60,272 nt of DNA from Pseudomonadota bacterium (GTDB lineage: Bacteria; Pseudomonadota; Gammaproteobacteria; Steroidobacterales; Steroidobacteraceae), in the NCBI GenBank assembly GCA_021808195.1, contig JAKBCE010000024.1:1-60272 (forward strand), in the 5' to 3' direction. Made by a program: the position numbers and the translations under genes. Shown here piece after piece: positions 53,948 through 60,272 of this stretch (its first letter is position 1; the number at the start of each line of letters is the position of its first letter). The notes below the pieces were generated by a model. The model saw nothing but the letters and a program-made list of their open reading frames with translations, searched no databases and was not told the DNA's origin.

Positions 53948-55173
53948 TACCGGGAGAGCGTGAAGTGGCACGAAAAAGGCTCTCGGACGAGGTCGTGCGA
54001 AGGCTCAAGCCGCCCCACAGGGGCCAGCTGCTCGTGTGGGATGACCTGGTGACGGGATTCGGCGTCCGTCTCACCCCAACGGCTACCAGTTTCGTGGTGC
54101 AGTGGCGCGACCGATCGGGGCGGAAGCCGCGCGAGAGTCTGCGCCCGCGGTTCCCGCAGCTCTCGACCGCCGCCGCCCGCGATCTCGCGCGTAGGCGACT
54201 GCTCGAGGTGCTGGGCACGACAGAGTCTGCCGAGACGCGCCCGCTGCGCCTGGTGATGCGCGAGTGGTTCGAGCGCAAGGTTGCCATGGATGCCTGGCGC
54301 CCACGGTACCGCCAGAAAGTGGACGCTCTGGTCAGGCACTACGTTGAAGGCGAGACGAGTCCCTTCGTCAAGTTGACCGAGAGCACCCGCAAGGCAATTG
54401 ACGCACTCGGCGAGCGCCCGGTCGCCACAGTGTCCCGCGCGGATGTGATGCGCGTCGTGGACGGTCTGAAGCCGGGTGCGGCCGAGCAGTTCATGGCGGT
54501 CGGGAGCAGCTTCTACAACGACGCCTTCGAGCGCGGCGTCGAGTGCGTGAATCCATTTCGCAACCGCCTGCGCGTGACGGGCGGCCGGCGAGTGCGGCAC
54601 CGCACCCTAACCGATACCGAGGTTGTCGCGCTGTGGCGGGCGCTCGAGGAGGAGGGCGATCCCGCGCTGACGTGCTTCGCCGTGCTGGTCTACACAGCCT
54701 GCCGGCGTCGCGAGGCGACGGGGATGCGCTGGGACGAGGTCAACCTCGACGCGGCCACCTGGACGCTGCCTCCCGAGCGCCGAAAGACAGGTAAGAAAGA
54801 CCCGCAGCCGTTCGTCATCACTCTGCACCCCGACCTGGTGGCGATGCTGCGCCGCCAGCCGGTCCTCGAAGGTTCGCCGTACGTTTTCTGGGGGCGCCGC
54901 GATCAGCGTCCGTTCGATTTTCAGCACGCGCAGCTCGCTCGGCTGCGGAAACTCGACATCCCTGACTGGCGCCTGCATGACATTCGGCGCTACGTGCGCT
55001 CTGGGCTCGGCCGCATGGGTATACAGCAGGCGGTCGCCGAGATGGTTCTGGGTCATATCTCGAAGCCCGGGCTGGTCGGCGTATATGACACCCATTCCTA
55101 CGTGCACGAAAAGGCCGAAGCCTGGTTGAAGTGGGGAGCGGGCGTCTCGCAACTTCTTCGGGGTGCGTTGTGA
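53935..55173 (+). CDS. P4-type tyrosine recombinase (integrase)
   Basis: A 412-residue integrase. The N-terminal arm-binding domain (KRLSDEVVRRLKPPHRGQLLVWDDLVTGFGVRLTPT) is the DUF4102-like P4 type. The catalytic domain has Arg I in VYTACRRREATGMRWDEVNLD, HxxR in WRLHDIRRYVRSGLG, LGHIS and a Tyr in GVYDTHSYVHE. The GTG at 53935 is coupled to the preceding mini-ORF; the GTG at 53965 (MARKRLSD), with GGGAGAG 8 bases upstream, is an equally good start (402 residues). It marks the left end of a mobile element. Confidence 0.93.
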   Translation: MNGLVPGEREVARKRLSDEVVRRLKPPHRGQLLVWDDLVTGFGVRLTPTATSFVVQWRDRSGRKPRESLRPRFPQLSTAAARDLARRRLLEVLGTTESAETRPLRLVMREWFERKVAMDAWRPRYRQKVDALVRHYVEGETSPFVKLTESTRKAIDALGERPVATVSRADVMRVVDGLKPGAAEQFMAVGSSFYNDAFERGVECVNPFRNRLRVTGGRRVRHRTLTDTEVVALWRALEEEGDPALTCFAVLVYTACRRREATGMRWDEVNLDAATWTLPPERRKTGKKDPQPFVITLHPDLVAMLRRQPVLEGSPYVFWGRRDQRPFDFQHAQLARLRKLDIPDWRLHDIRRYVRSGLGRMGIQQAVAEMVLGHISKPGLVGVYDTHSYVHEKAEAWLKWGAGVSQLLRGAL

Positions 55174-55874
55174 CTCGGACCCTCCGAAAGGAGCGTCTCT
55201 CGGAGATCCTGAGGGATTTTCCGAAAGAATCCGTGGCAGAGTTCATTCTGACCACCTATATACTCCTCGTCGTCGAACAGGCGTTGCAACCAAAGGTGGT
55301 CGACTACTCGGCGCGCCGCGGGCAACTTCAGCGGATTTCCGACGCTGCCGCGTCGCTACTTGATGCGATAGCCGATCTGCAGAACGTTGACTTGAGGCCG
55401 CCAGCGCAGCGGGCGATGCGCCTTGCGGAGCTGATCGTCGAGTGTGGCGGAGTCCAGGAGCTTGATGACGTGAGAAAGGCGGGGAAGCTGGACGCGATCC
55501 ACCGCGAACTGGACGCGCGAGATGGCACTCGCGCTAACGAGCGGGGCGAACCGGACGGCGCCGGCTCGGAGTGGAACGTGCACGACGCTTCCATACACGC
55601 GCTTCTCCATGTCCACAACCTCATGCATGCGGCGGACAGCGAGATCCGCTCACTTCCCCGCGTGCGCGTCGGGCGCAAGGCCGCAGACACTGCGGGGACG
55701 CTTACCGAGATTGCCCGCACGTACCTCAGAATTTTCGGGGTGGCTCCGACCACGACGAAAGCAGGTGTCTTCTATCAACTGGCGGTGGAAATTACAGGAC
55801 AGTCCGCACCAGAGAGGGCCGTGAGGAAGGCAGTCACAACCGTCACGAAACGACGAAATACGACCAAAAAATAG
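55170..55874 (+). CDS. Hypothetical protein cotranslated with integrase
   Basis: A 234-residue protein I do not recognise. It starts with GTG overlapping the integrase stop (GTGA), so it is probably translated with it. It is mostly helical, with a short hydrophobic segment (EFILTTYILLVVEQAL, residues about 20-35), a HDASIHALLHVHNLMHAADSEIRSL stretch rich in His, and a basic C-terminus (KAVTTVTKRRNTTKK). Codon usage is less GC-extreme than in the flanking core genes. A recombination accessory factor or cargo gene are both possible. Confidence 0.7.
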   Translation: MTRTLRKERLSEILRDFPKESVAEFILTTYILLVVEQALQPKVVDYSARRGQLQRISDAAASLLDAIADLQNVDLRPPAQRAMRLAELIVECGGVQELDDVRKAGKLDAIHRELDARDGTRANERGEPDGAGSEWNVHDASIHALLHVHNLMHAADSEIRSLPRVRVGRKAADTAGTLTEIARTYLRIFGVAPTTTKAGVFYQLAVEITGQSAPERAVRKAVTTVTKRRNTTKK

Positions 55875-55920
55875 AACAAATCGTCGTACGGATTCCGCTG
55901 TCGCTGCCTTTAATCTCCGC

Positions 55921-55936
55921 TCGCCAATCGTGGCGA
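55921..55936. promoter_or_regulatory. Inverted repeat before the AlpA-like gene
   Basis: TCGCCA-ATCG-TGGCGA is a perfect 6-bp-arm dyad ending 16 bases before the GTG of the AlpA-like gene and just upstream of its GGAGG site. It is a candidate operator or an excisionase/repressor site for the element. Confidence 0.45.
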
Positions 55937-55952
55937 ACAGTGGAGGTCGGAC

Positions 55953-56183
55953 GTGCGCTACTTGCCGCGTCGCGGAGCCGCAGACCATCTGACTGCGATC
56001 ACCGGCCGTAAGTGGTCGGCCCAGGCACTCGCTGACATGGCGAGCGACGGGGTCGGTCCTCCGTACGGGATTGTGCGCGGGAGAGCCCTCTACGAAGTCT
56101 CGGGACTCGAGGAATGGGTGGCGTCAGAAATGGCGCGCCCCCTCCCAAAACACTCCAAGCCGGAGCAGTCCGCGGCCCCCTAG
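55953..56183 (+). CDS. AlpA/excisionase-like small DNA-binding protein
   Basis: A 76-residue protein with a MerR/AlpA-type winged helix-turn-helix pattern: RRGAADHLTAITGRKWSAQALADMASDGVGPPYGIVRGRALYEVSGLEEWVASEM. Such proteins act as excisionases or as activators of integrase genes in prophages and satellites. GTG start with GGAGG 7 bases upstream. It sits between the integrase pair and the DUF1376 gene, as expected for an element control gene. The exact role is inferred. Confidence 0.75.
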   Translation: MRYLPRRGAADHLTAITGRKWSAQALADMASDGVGPPYGIVRGRALYEVSGLEEWVASEMARPLPKHSKPEQSAAP

Positions 56184-56262
56184 ATCTAACACCATCGCCG
56201 TCCCGCCGTTCCAAAAGGAACGGCCGGGCCCGTTGGAGCGGGACACCGGCCAGGAGATTAAC

Positions 56263-56319
56263 GTGCACAACAAATATAGCACGATCGCGCGTCCGCGAGT
56301 GGCTGAGGAAGCCGCTTGA
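56263..56319 (+). CDS. 18-residue leader ORF coupled to DUF1376 gene
   Basis: GTG at 56263 has AGGAG 7 bases upstream and encodes MHNKYSTIARPRVAEEAA. Its TGA overlaps the TTG start of the DUF1376 gene (TTGA). It is too short to identify and may only serve to couple translation. Confidence 0.4.
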   Translation: MHNKYSTIARPRVAEEAA

Positions 56320-57143
56320 ACTTCTACGAGCACCACCTCGGTGACTACCTGAAGGATGCCGGTCATCTCTCGATGCTCGAGCACGGCGCCTATCGGTGCT
56401 TGCTCGATGCGTACTACATCCGCGAGGCGCCGCTGCCGGCAGACCGGCGGGCGGTCTACAAGTTGGCGCACGCCACAACGGCTGCCGAGCGGAAAGCTGT
56501 CGACTACGTGCTCGGGGAATTTTTCACGGAGACGTCAGAAGGCTACCGGCAGCACCGCGCGGACAACGAGATCAGCCGATACGCCGAACGAGCTGCCCGC
56601 AGCCGTGAGAATGGGAAGGCCGGTGGGCGTCCGCGAAAAACCCAGCGGGTTGTTTCTGGGATACCTGAAACAAACCAAGCAGCATCCCAGAGCGAACCTT
56701 CCCCAGTCCCCAGTCCCCAGACTCCAGAAGTACTAGATAGTCCTTCCCAAGACACACACTCAGTGCCACTGAGTAGCGCGAGCCTGAGCGCGCGTGTGCT
56801 GGATGTCGATCCCGACGCGCTACGCGGAATCCAGGACGGCTACCCTGCCGGCACGTACCGTCAGTCCGAGTGGCTGCTGGCCGAGCGTGAGATCCGCAGC
56901 CGCATCGCTGAAGGCGAGAGCGTGGCGAACATGCTGGCTGGCGTCGAGCGGTACGCCGCCCAGTGCGAGGCGAAAGGCAGCGTCGGCAGCCAGTACGTTC
57001 TCAGCCCCAGGCGCTTCTTCCGAGAGCGGCAATATCGCGAGCCATTCCCGCTGCCCGCACCGCGAGAGACGGCAACCGATCGAATTCTTAACGCGCTTCC
57101 GCAACGAACTTGGGAGCCGCCAGACGATGAGGATTCAAAATGA
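56316..57143 (+). CDS. DUF1376 (YdaU-like) phage replication-type protein
   Basis: A 275-residue protein. The first 90 residues are the DUF1376 domain: FYEHHLGDYLKDAGHLSMLEHGAYRCLLDAYYIREAPLPADRRAVYKLA. DUF1376 proteins occur in prophages and integrative elements, usually in replication modules; the reaction is not known. A low-complexity, proline/serine-rich linker (about residues 115-155) carries a 7-bp tandem DNA repeat. The C-terminal part (residues 165-260) with RFFRERQYREPF resembles the C-terminal part of phage replication initiator-like proteins (weak). TTG start has GAGGA 6 bases upstream. Confidence 0.82.
   Translation: MNFYEHHLGDYLKDAGHLSMLEHGAYRCLLDAYYIREAPLPADRRAVYKLAHATTAAERKAVDYVLGEFFTETSEGYRQHRADNEISRYAERAARSRENGKAGGRPRKTQRVVSGIPETNQAASQSEPSPVPSPQTPEVLDSPSQDTHSVPLSSASLSARVLDVDPDALRGIQDGYPAGTYRQSEWLLAEREIRSRIAEGESVANMLAGVERYAAQCEAKGSVGSQYVLSPRRFFRERQYREPFPLPAPRETATDRILNALPQRTWEPPDDEDSK
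56701..56721. repeat. 7-bp tandem repeat in DUF1376 linker
   Basis: CCCCAGT-CCCCAGT-CCCCAGA, three units in the linker-coding part of the DUF1376 gene, encoding PSPVPSPQ. The repeat could vary in copy number. A 7-bp unit shifts frame, so changes would be disruptive unless compensated. Confidence 0.6.
56758..56774. repeat. 17-base palindrome in the DUF1376 gene
   Basis: ACTCAGTG-C-CACTGAGT, 8-bp perfect arms around one C, inside coding sequence of the linker. It may be an operator, a recombination or origin-type site, or chance in a low-complexity linker. Confidence 0.5.
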
Positions 57144-57361
57144 CCCATCGGGTTGATCCAATCGAATCCGCACGCCACACGATCTCAACTCTCGTGGCTG
57201 CGATGTACCCGGACGGTCCGCCGCCGGGCGCGAGCCAGGAGGTCCTGGGCGAGTGGATTCGGCAGCAGGTCGACGCGGGCCGGGACGAGCATGCGGTGGC
57301 GCAGGCCGCGCGCCTCGACGTCGCCACTGTTCGGCGAATTCTCGGGGAGCGCTCGGCGTGA
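57140..57361 (+). CDS. Small hypothetical protein with C-terminal HTH-like segment
   Basis: A 73-residue protein. Residues about 50-72 (EHAVAQAARLDVATVRRILGERSA) look like a helix-turn-helix of the type used by homeodomain-like or repressor proteins. No known family was recognised. ATG overlaps the DUF1376 stop (ATGA) and its TGA overlaps the start of the second integrase (GTGA), so it belongs to the same operon. Confidence 0.6.
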   Translation: MTHRVDPIESARHTISTLVAAMYPDGPPPGASQEVLGEWIRQQVDAGRDEHAVAQAARLDVATVRRILGERSA

Positions 57362-58515
57362 GCGCGCCGAACCCAGCGGTGCCGAGGGAGCGGCGCTTGT
57401 CACGCGGAACTGTCGCACGCCGTGGCAAAGCGACGTACTGGAACCGCTACCGGGCGGAGCGAATTGATCCAGCCAGCGGCGAGGTGCGCGTGGTGCGCGC
57501 CCAGATGCGCCTCGGCGAGTTTCGGTCACGGTCGCAGGCGATCGCGGCCCTCGAGGCGTACCTCGCGCTCCTGGATCCGCGAACGGTCACGCCGGGGCCC
57601 ACCATCACCTTCGCACGGGCGGCGGCACACTTCCTCGAGCTGCGCGCGAGTGTGATGCGACCCTCCAGCGAACGCAGTTACCAGAACATCATCCGCCTGT
57701 ATCTGTTGCCGAGCCTCGGCCCGAAGCGACTCACTTCCATCGACGCCGGCGCACTCCAGGCCGTTATCGTGCAGCTCCACCAGCGAGGTCTCTCGCGCGC
57801 CACGATCGAATCCGCGCGCGCAAGGGCCTGCGAGGTACTTCTGCACGCCAGGCGCTGCGGCTTCGCCACCTGTGTGATCGAGCGTTCCGCCGTGCGGCTG
57901 CCGAGCGCCCAGAAGCCTGCACGACCGCCTCGAATCTTCACCAGCGCCGAGATCGAGCGGATCCTGGCCGCGTGCGAAGGCGAGCGGCGGGCATTGTTCG
58001 CAGTCATGGCGTTCAGCGGCGTGCGCATCGGCGAATGTCTGGCTCTCTCCTGGGACGCCGTCGACCTCGAGACCCAAACCCTGCATATCCGCGCCAGCGC
58101 CTCGGAAGGCGTCGTACAGCCTCCGAAAACCCATCGGAGCACCCGTAGTCTCCCAATGGTGCCGCGGTTGGTCCGGGAAGTCAGCGCGTACCGGGAGCAG
58201 CTGCAGGGCGTCGCGGGCGGCCTGCTATTCGCCACGAGGACCGGAAGGCCCCGACGGGCGGATGACGTGCGCCGCCGATGGCTGACGCCTCTCCTGCGCG
58301 CCCTGGGGCTGCCTCAGGCCGGTGCGCACGCCTTCCGACACTTCTTCGCGCGGTATCTGGACGAGCTGGGTGCCGGATCGGCCACCGTGCGCGACTACCT
58401 CGGTCACCACGACATCACAACCCAAAGCCGCTACGTGAACCGGGGCGCGGATGACCTTCGCGCTCAGATCGAAGGCGCGCTCCATCGCCATGAACCCAAC
58501 GGACAGAAACCATGA
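57358..58515 (+). CDS. Second tyrosine recombinase
   Basis: A 385-residue integrase, distinct in architecture from the first one. It has an N-terminal arm domain (residues about 15-60), a SAM-like core-binding domain (about 85-175) and a catalytic domain with Arg I in AFSGVRIGECLALSWDAVDLE, Lys region KTHRSTRSLPM, HxxR in AHAFRHFFARYLDELG, LGHHDITTQSRYV with the Tyr. All catalytic positions are present, so it should be active. It starts with GTG overlapping the small upstream gene, and its stop overlaps the next ORF. Its embedding within a replication-type operon is unusual. Confidence 0.92.
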   Translation: MSAPNPAVPRERRLSRGTVARRGKATYWNRYRAERIDPASGEVRVVRAQMRLGEFRSRSQAIAALEAYLALLDPRTVTPGPTITFARAAAHFLELRASVMRPSSERSYQNIIRLYLLPSLGPKRLTSIDAGALQAVIVQLHQRGLSRATIESARARACEVLLHARRCGFATCVIERSAVRLPSAQKPARPPRIFTSAEIERILAACEGERRALFAVMAFSGVRIGECLALSWDAVDLETQTLHIRASASEGVVQPPKTHRSTRSLPMVPRLVREVSAYREQLQGVAGGLLFATRTGRPRRADDVRRRWLTPLLRALGLPQAGAHAFRHFFARYLDELGAGSATVRDYLGHHDITTQSRYVNRGADDLRAQIEGALHRHEPNGQKP

Positions 58516-58643
58516 GCCTCGAACAACTTGCGACAGAACGGGAACCGATTGCCACCACGCGCGTCGCTGACACAGATATTTCCGAGCCTCCAGAACTGCA
58601 CCGTTCGTCTTATCAGTCTCAGTGCAATGAGGTGACCCCGTGA
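58512..58643 (+). CDS. 43-residue ORF coupled to second integrase
   Basis: ATG overlaps the integrase stop (ATGA) and the stop overlaps the next start (GTGA). The product MSLEQLATEREPIA... is acidic with no recognised family. The two 4-base overlaps are the only support. Confidence 0.45.
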   Translation: MSLEQLATEREPIATTRVADTDISEPPELHRSSYQSQCNEVTP

Positions 58644-58846
58644 CGGATATCGCGCCAGACCAGCGCCGCCCGATCGGCATTTGCCATAACTGTTGGGTGA
58701 CATGGCGTGCCCGTCGTCCGCGCCCACCGGGGGTCTACTGCCACCACTTCGGCAATGCGGCACGCTTCAAGGATGGTCGTTGGAAGACGCTCGAGAGCGT
58801 GAGCGACCGCGACCTGGCCGAACTCCGCAAGGCGGATCTGCTGTGA
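58640..58846 (+). CDS. Small protein with Cys/His zinc-type motif
   Basis: A 68-residue protein with GICHNCWVTWRARRPRPPGVYCHHFG, i.e. C-x2-C followed by C-x-H/H about 17 residues later, suggesting a metal-binding knuckle. Function unknown. GTG start overlaps the previous stop, and the stop overlaps the next GTG. Confidence 0.6.
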   Translation: MTDIAPDQRRPIGICHNCWVTWRARRPRPPGVYCHHFGNAARFKDGRWKTLESVSDRDLAELRKADLL

Positions 58847-59010
58847 AGCGGTCCGGCCGGTGGGCGCGGCGTCTGCTCCGCCAGCTGCGGCTGTCTGCCG
58901 AGCGCGATGCGGCGTCCGGAAAGCTGAAGCCGCGACGCGAGCGGGCGTACGACCCTGAATTCCAGGCACGGCTGCGGGACACTGACCTACTTGCTCGGCG
59001 CCGATCGTGA
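58843..59010 (+). CDS. 55-residue basic hypothetical protein
   Basis: GTG start in a GTGA overlap. The product is strongly basic and helical (KRSGRWARRLLRQLRLSAERD, KLKPRRERAY). Not recognised. Such small basic proteins are common in phage-type operons. Support is the coupling and amino-acid composition only. Confidence 0.5.
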   Translation: MKRSGRWARRLLRQLRLSAERDAASGKLKPRRERAYDPEFQARLRDTDLLARRRS

Positions 59011-59358
59011 ACACCGAGCGGCCACAAGCGGCCCTGAACAGCCCCGCTCCTTTCGGCCTCTGGCCGTGGATCGCTGCACAGGCGCGATCCTGTGCTGTCG
59101 ATGTTAGGTCGACGGTTCCCGCCTCGAGGCGGACGGCTATAAGCGGCTGTCGCACCCGCCTCAGCCACCCGCACCATGACCTTGTCCGCCCACCGATCGC
59201 CGCCCAGGCGAAGGCTGGCCCAGCCGTGCCGCAGGCTGGTGGGCGACCGCCGAGGGGGATGGGGGTTTGTTGCGGCGGCGCAACAATCGTGGCCAAGCGC
59301 GTGGTGCAACCACGCGCAGCGTCGCGAAATTGGCTTTGTTTTTCTGGTGGAGAATGGC
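59011..59358. other. 348-base hairpin-rich region without a supported gene
   Basis: Six inverted repeats fall in 264 bases: CGGCC/GGCCG (59054-59066), GCACAG/CTGTGC (59076-59095), CCGCCTCGAGGCGG (59119-59132), GGCTGG/CCAGCC (59213-59225), TTGTTGCG/CGCAACAA (59267-59286) and GCGCGTGGT/ACCACGCGC (59297-59317). A frame starting at GTG 59007 crosses it but shows no protein features. An origin, transfer or regulatory role is possible; nothing is established. Confidence 0.5.
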
Positions 59359-59613
59359 ATGGCTCGTCCGACCGCAAGGTGCGCCCAGTGCGGCACCGTC
59401 TTCGAGTTCCGCCGTCGAGGGCGGCCGCGGGAGTACTGCTCACTGCGCTGTCGCCGGGTGATGGAGCTACGCCGGCGGGTGTGGGATGCGCGCTTTGCCG
59501 AGCTGGAGGACGCGCGCCTTCACCGTGGGCCCCTCGCGCATTGGACTTTCCTGACGCCCCGACAGGCAGCGGTGGAGCTGGAGAAGTTGCTCGCGGAGAA
59601 TCCCCGGCCATGA
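59359..59613 (+). CDS. Small zinc-finger-like protein
   Basis: An 84-residue protein starting MARPTARCAQCGTVFEF and continuing with YCSLRCRRVMELRRRV. C-x2-C and C-x3-C suggest a treble-clef or zinc-ribbon fold, DNA or RNA binding being plausible. The C-terminus LTPRQAAVELEKLL is helical. ATG 59359 has GGAG 9 bases upstream. A longer in-frame ORF from 59176 crosses the hairpin region and is less likely. Confidence 0.65.
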   Translation: MARPTARCAQCGTVFEFRRRGRPREYCSLRCRRVMELRRRVWDARFAELEDARLHRGPLAHWTFLTPRQAAVELEKLLAENPRP

Positions 59614-59636
59614 GGCTCCGCAGCCGAACACTCGCC

Positions 59637-59927
59637 CTAGCAGTCGATGGGCCCGATCAGCTCGAGGCCGATAGCGATCAGCTCGTCGGTGGGCTCGTAC
59701 GGATCCGGGTACGCGAGCGCGCTGGCGGGCACGCGCTGTACGCTCACCACGCGCGCGTAGAGACGCGCGCCGGAGTATCCGTGACTGAGTGTCACGGGTC
59801 GACCGATCCAGCACGTGCGCTCGTTCCAGCGCGGGCCGGCCTTGCGGTACTCGATCGTCTTCACGCCGGATTCGAAGGCGCGAAAATATCGGGTCTTCAG
59901 GGGGACGAAGAGAGGCTTTGTAGTCAT
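59637..59927 (-). CDS. ASCH-like domain protein
   Basis: A 95-residue protein on the opposite strand of the element. LFVPLKTRYFRAFESGVKTIEYRKAGPRWNERTCWIGRPVTLSHGYSGARLYARVVSV resembles small phage ASCH (PUA-like) proteins, which bind or process nucleic acids or nucleosides; the assignment rests on the LFxPLK...G.KT.EYR pattern. Start ATG 59927 has GAGG just upstream; a longer ORF to 59987 is less likely. It converges on the zinc-finger gene. Confidence 0.65.
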   Translation of the reverse strand: MTTKPLFVPLKTRYFRAFESGVKTIEYRKAGPRWNERTCWIGRPVTLSHGYSGARLYARVVSVQRVPASALAYPDPYEPTDELIAIGLELIGPIDC

Positions 59928-60049
59928 GCCTCGACAATAGCGGACTGGCCGCCGGGCGTCGGGATAGCGGATGAGAATCGTCCGCAAATGCGGATGGCCC
60001 GCAATTGAGCGCGCAGCGCGAAGACGCGCCGGCCGAGCACCCGAGCGGG

Positions 60050-60272
60050 ATGACGCTTGCCGAGTGGCAGCAGGCCGTCGAGGCCTCGGTCTCCGAGGCG
60101 CTCGAATGGCTTCCCGATGCCGCGCTTGAGCGGCTCCGGCGCAAATGTCTCACTGCCTCGGCCAGACGGCGCCGCCGTCTCGAGCGCCGGGACGCTGCTG
60201 TCCGCGATCTTGCCGCCCGCTACACCGCAACGAGCGGCCGAGAGCTGGCACACGCGATCGAGCATGACCTGG
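60050..60272 (+). CDS. Partial hypothetical protein, runs off window end
   Basis: An open frame from ATG 60050 (TTG 60005 also in frame) continues past the last base. The visible 74 residues are helical and basic (LERLRRKCLTASARRRRRLERRD) and end in ATSGRELAHAIEHDL. Not recognised; it is divergent from the ASCH-like gene and likely belongs to the same element. Confidence 0.45.
   Translation, partial: MTLAEWQQAVEASVSEALEWLPDAALERLRRKCLTASARRRRRLERRDAAVRDLAARYTATSGRELAHAIEHDL

Noticed and set aside
59007..60008. 333-residue ORF in the element
   Set aside because: It starts in a GTGA overlap but crosses the hairpin-rich region, overlaps the zinc-finger gene and lies opposite the ASCH-like gene; composition is shadow-like.
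1..60272. CRISPR arrays, rRNA or tRNA genes
   Set aside because: No regularly spaced direct repeats, no conserved rRNA stretches and no cloverleaf with TTC-type arms were found on either strand. The element end after pilZ was checked for a tRNA target with none found.

Overview
The window reads as a chromosomal segment of a GC-rich gammaproteobacterium, most like the Xanthomonadales/Nevskiales group. This is an inference from gene content: bifunctional HisB and HisIE, a YerC/TrpR-type gene heading the his operon, a SAM-I riboswitch before met genes, a TonB-ExbB-ExbD-ExbD-TPR cluster, an AddAB-like repair pair of the gammaproteobacterial type, and the fabF-pabB-pabC-mltG-tmk-holB-pilZ order. 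No rRNA, tRNA or CRISPR array was seen.

Layout. 0-4.7 kb: a kinase-like fusion protein, a LysR regulator, pirin, an FMN azoreductase and a divergent HxlR regulator. 4.7-12.2 kb (minus strand): a complete, tightly packed histidine operon in the order yerC-like regulator, hisG, D, C, B, H, A, F, IE. A CTAG-N4-CTAG palindrome sits at its head, and hisF appears to begin with ATT. 12.3-14.8 kb: promoter, SAM-I riboswitch, MetX-type acyltransferase and cystathionine gamma-synthase. 14.9-21.9 kb (minus strand): ilvC-leuA-ilvE-leuC-leuD-leuB behind a leader-peptide attenuator (leader peptide with LPVLLIGLLLL, a 13-bp antiterminator, and an intrinsic terminator). 21.9-28.3 kb: an M17 aminopeptidase, then tonB-exbB-exbD-exbD-TPR protein-peroxiredoxin ending at a strong terminator. 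28.3-33.2 kb: a peptide-type ABC importer (two permeases and a fused tandem ATPase, no binding protein) coupled to an AlaA-like aminotransferase. 33.2-39.1 kb: an AddB-like nuclease and an AddA-like helicase-nuclease. 39.2-44.8 kb (minus strand): gspG-H-I-J-K-L-M-N, the pseudopilin and assembly half of a type II secretion system. 45.0-53.8 kb: fabD-fabG-acpP-fabF, then pabB-pabC-mltG-tmk-holB-pilZ, with many 4-nt overlaps.

From about 53.8 kb to the window end the content changes to an integrated mobile element. It holds two unrelated tyrosine recombinases, an AlpA-like small DNA-binding protein, a DUF1376 (YdaU-like) protein, several small ORFs linked by ATGA/GTGA overlaps (two proteins with zinc-type Cys/His motifs), an ASCH-like protein on the other strand, and a partial gene at the edge. 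Codon and base composition are visibly less extreme here. The right end of the element lies outside the window.

The most interesting non-textbook signals are: the chain of tiny overlapping ORFs in front of the first integrase; the second integrase embedded in a replication-type operon; the TrpR-operator-like palindrome in front of the his operon; the ATT start of hisF; the ilv-leu attenuator; and a hairpin-rich non-coding stretch at 59.05-59.32 kb. Functions for the element proteins are largely unknown and are stated as such.
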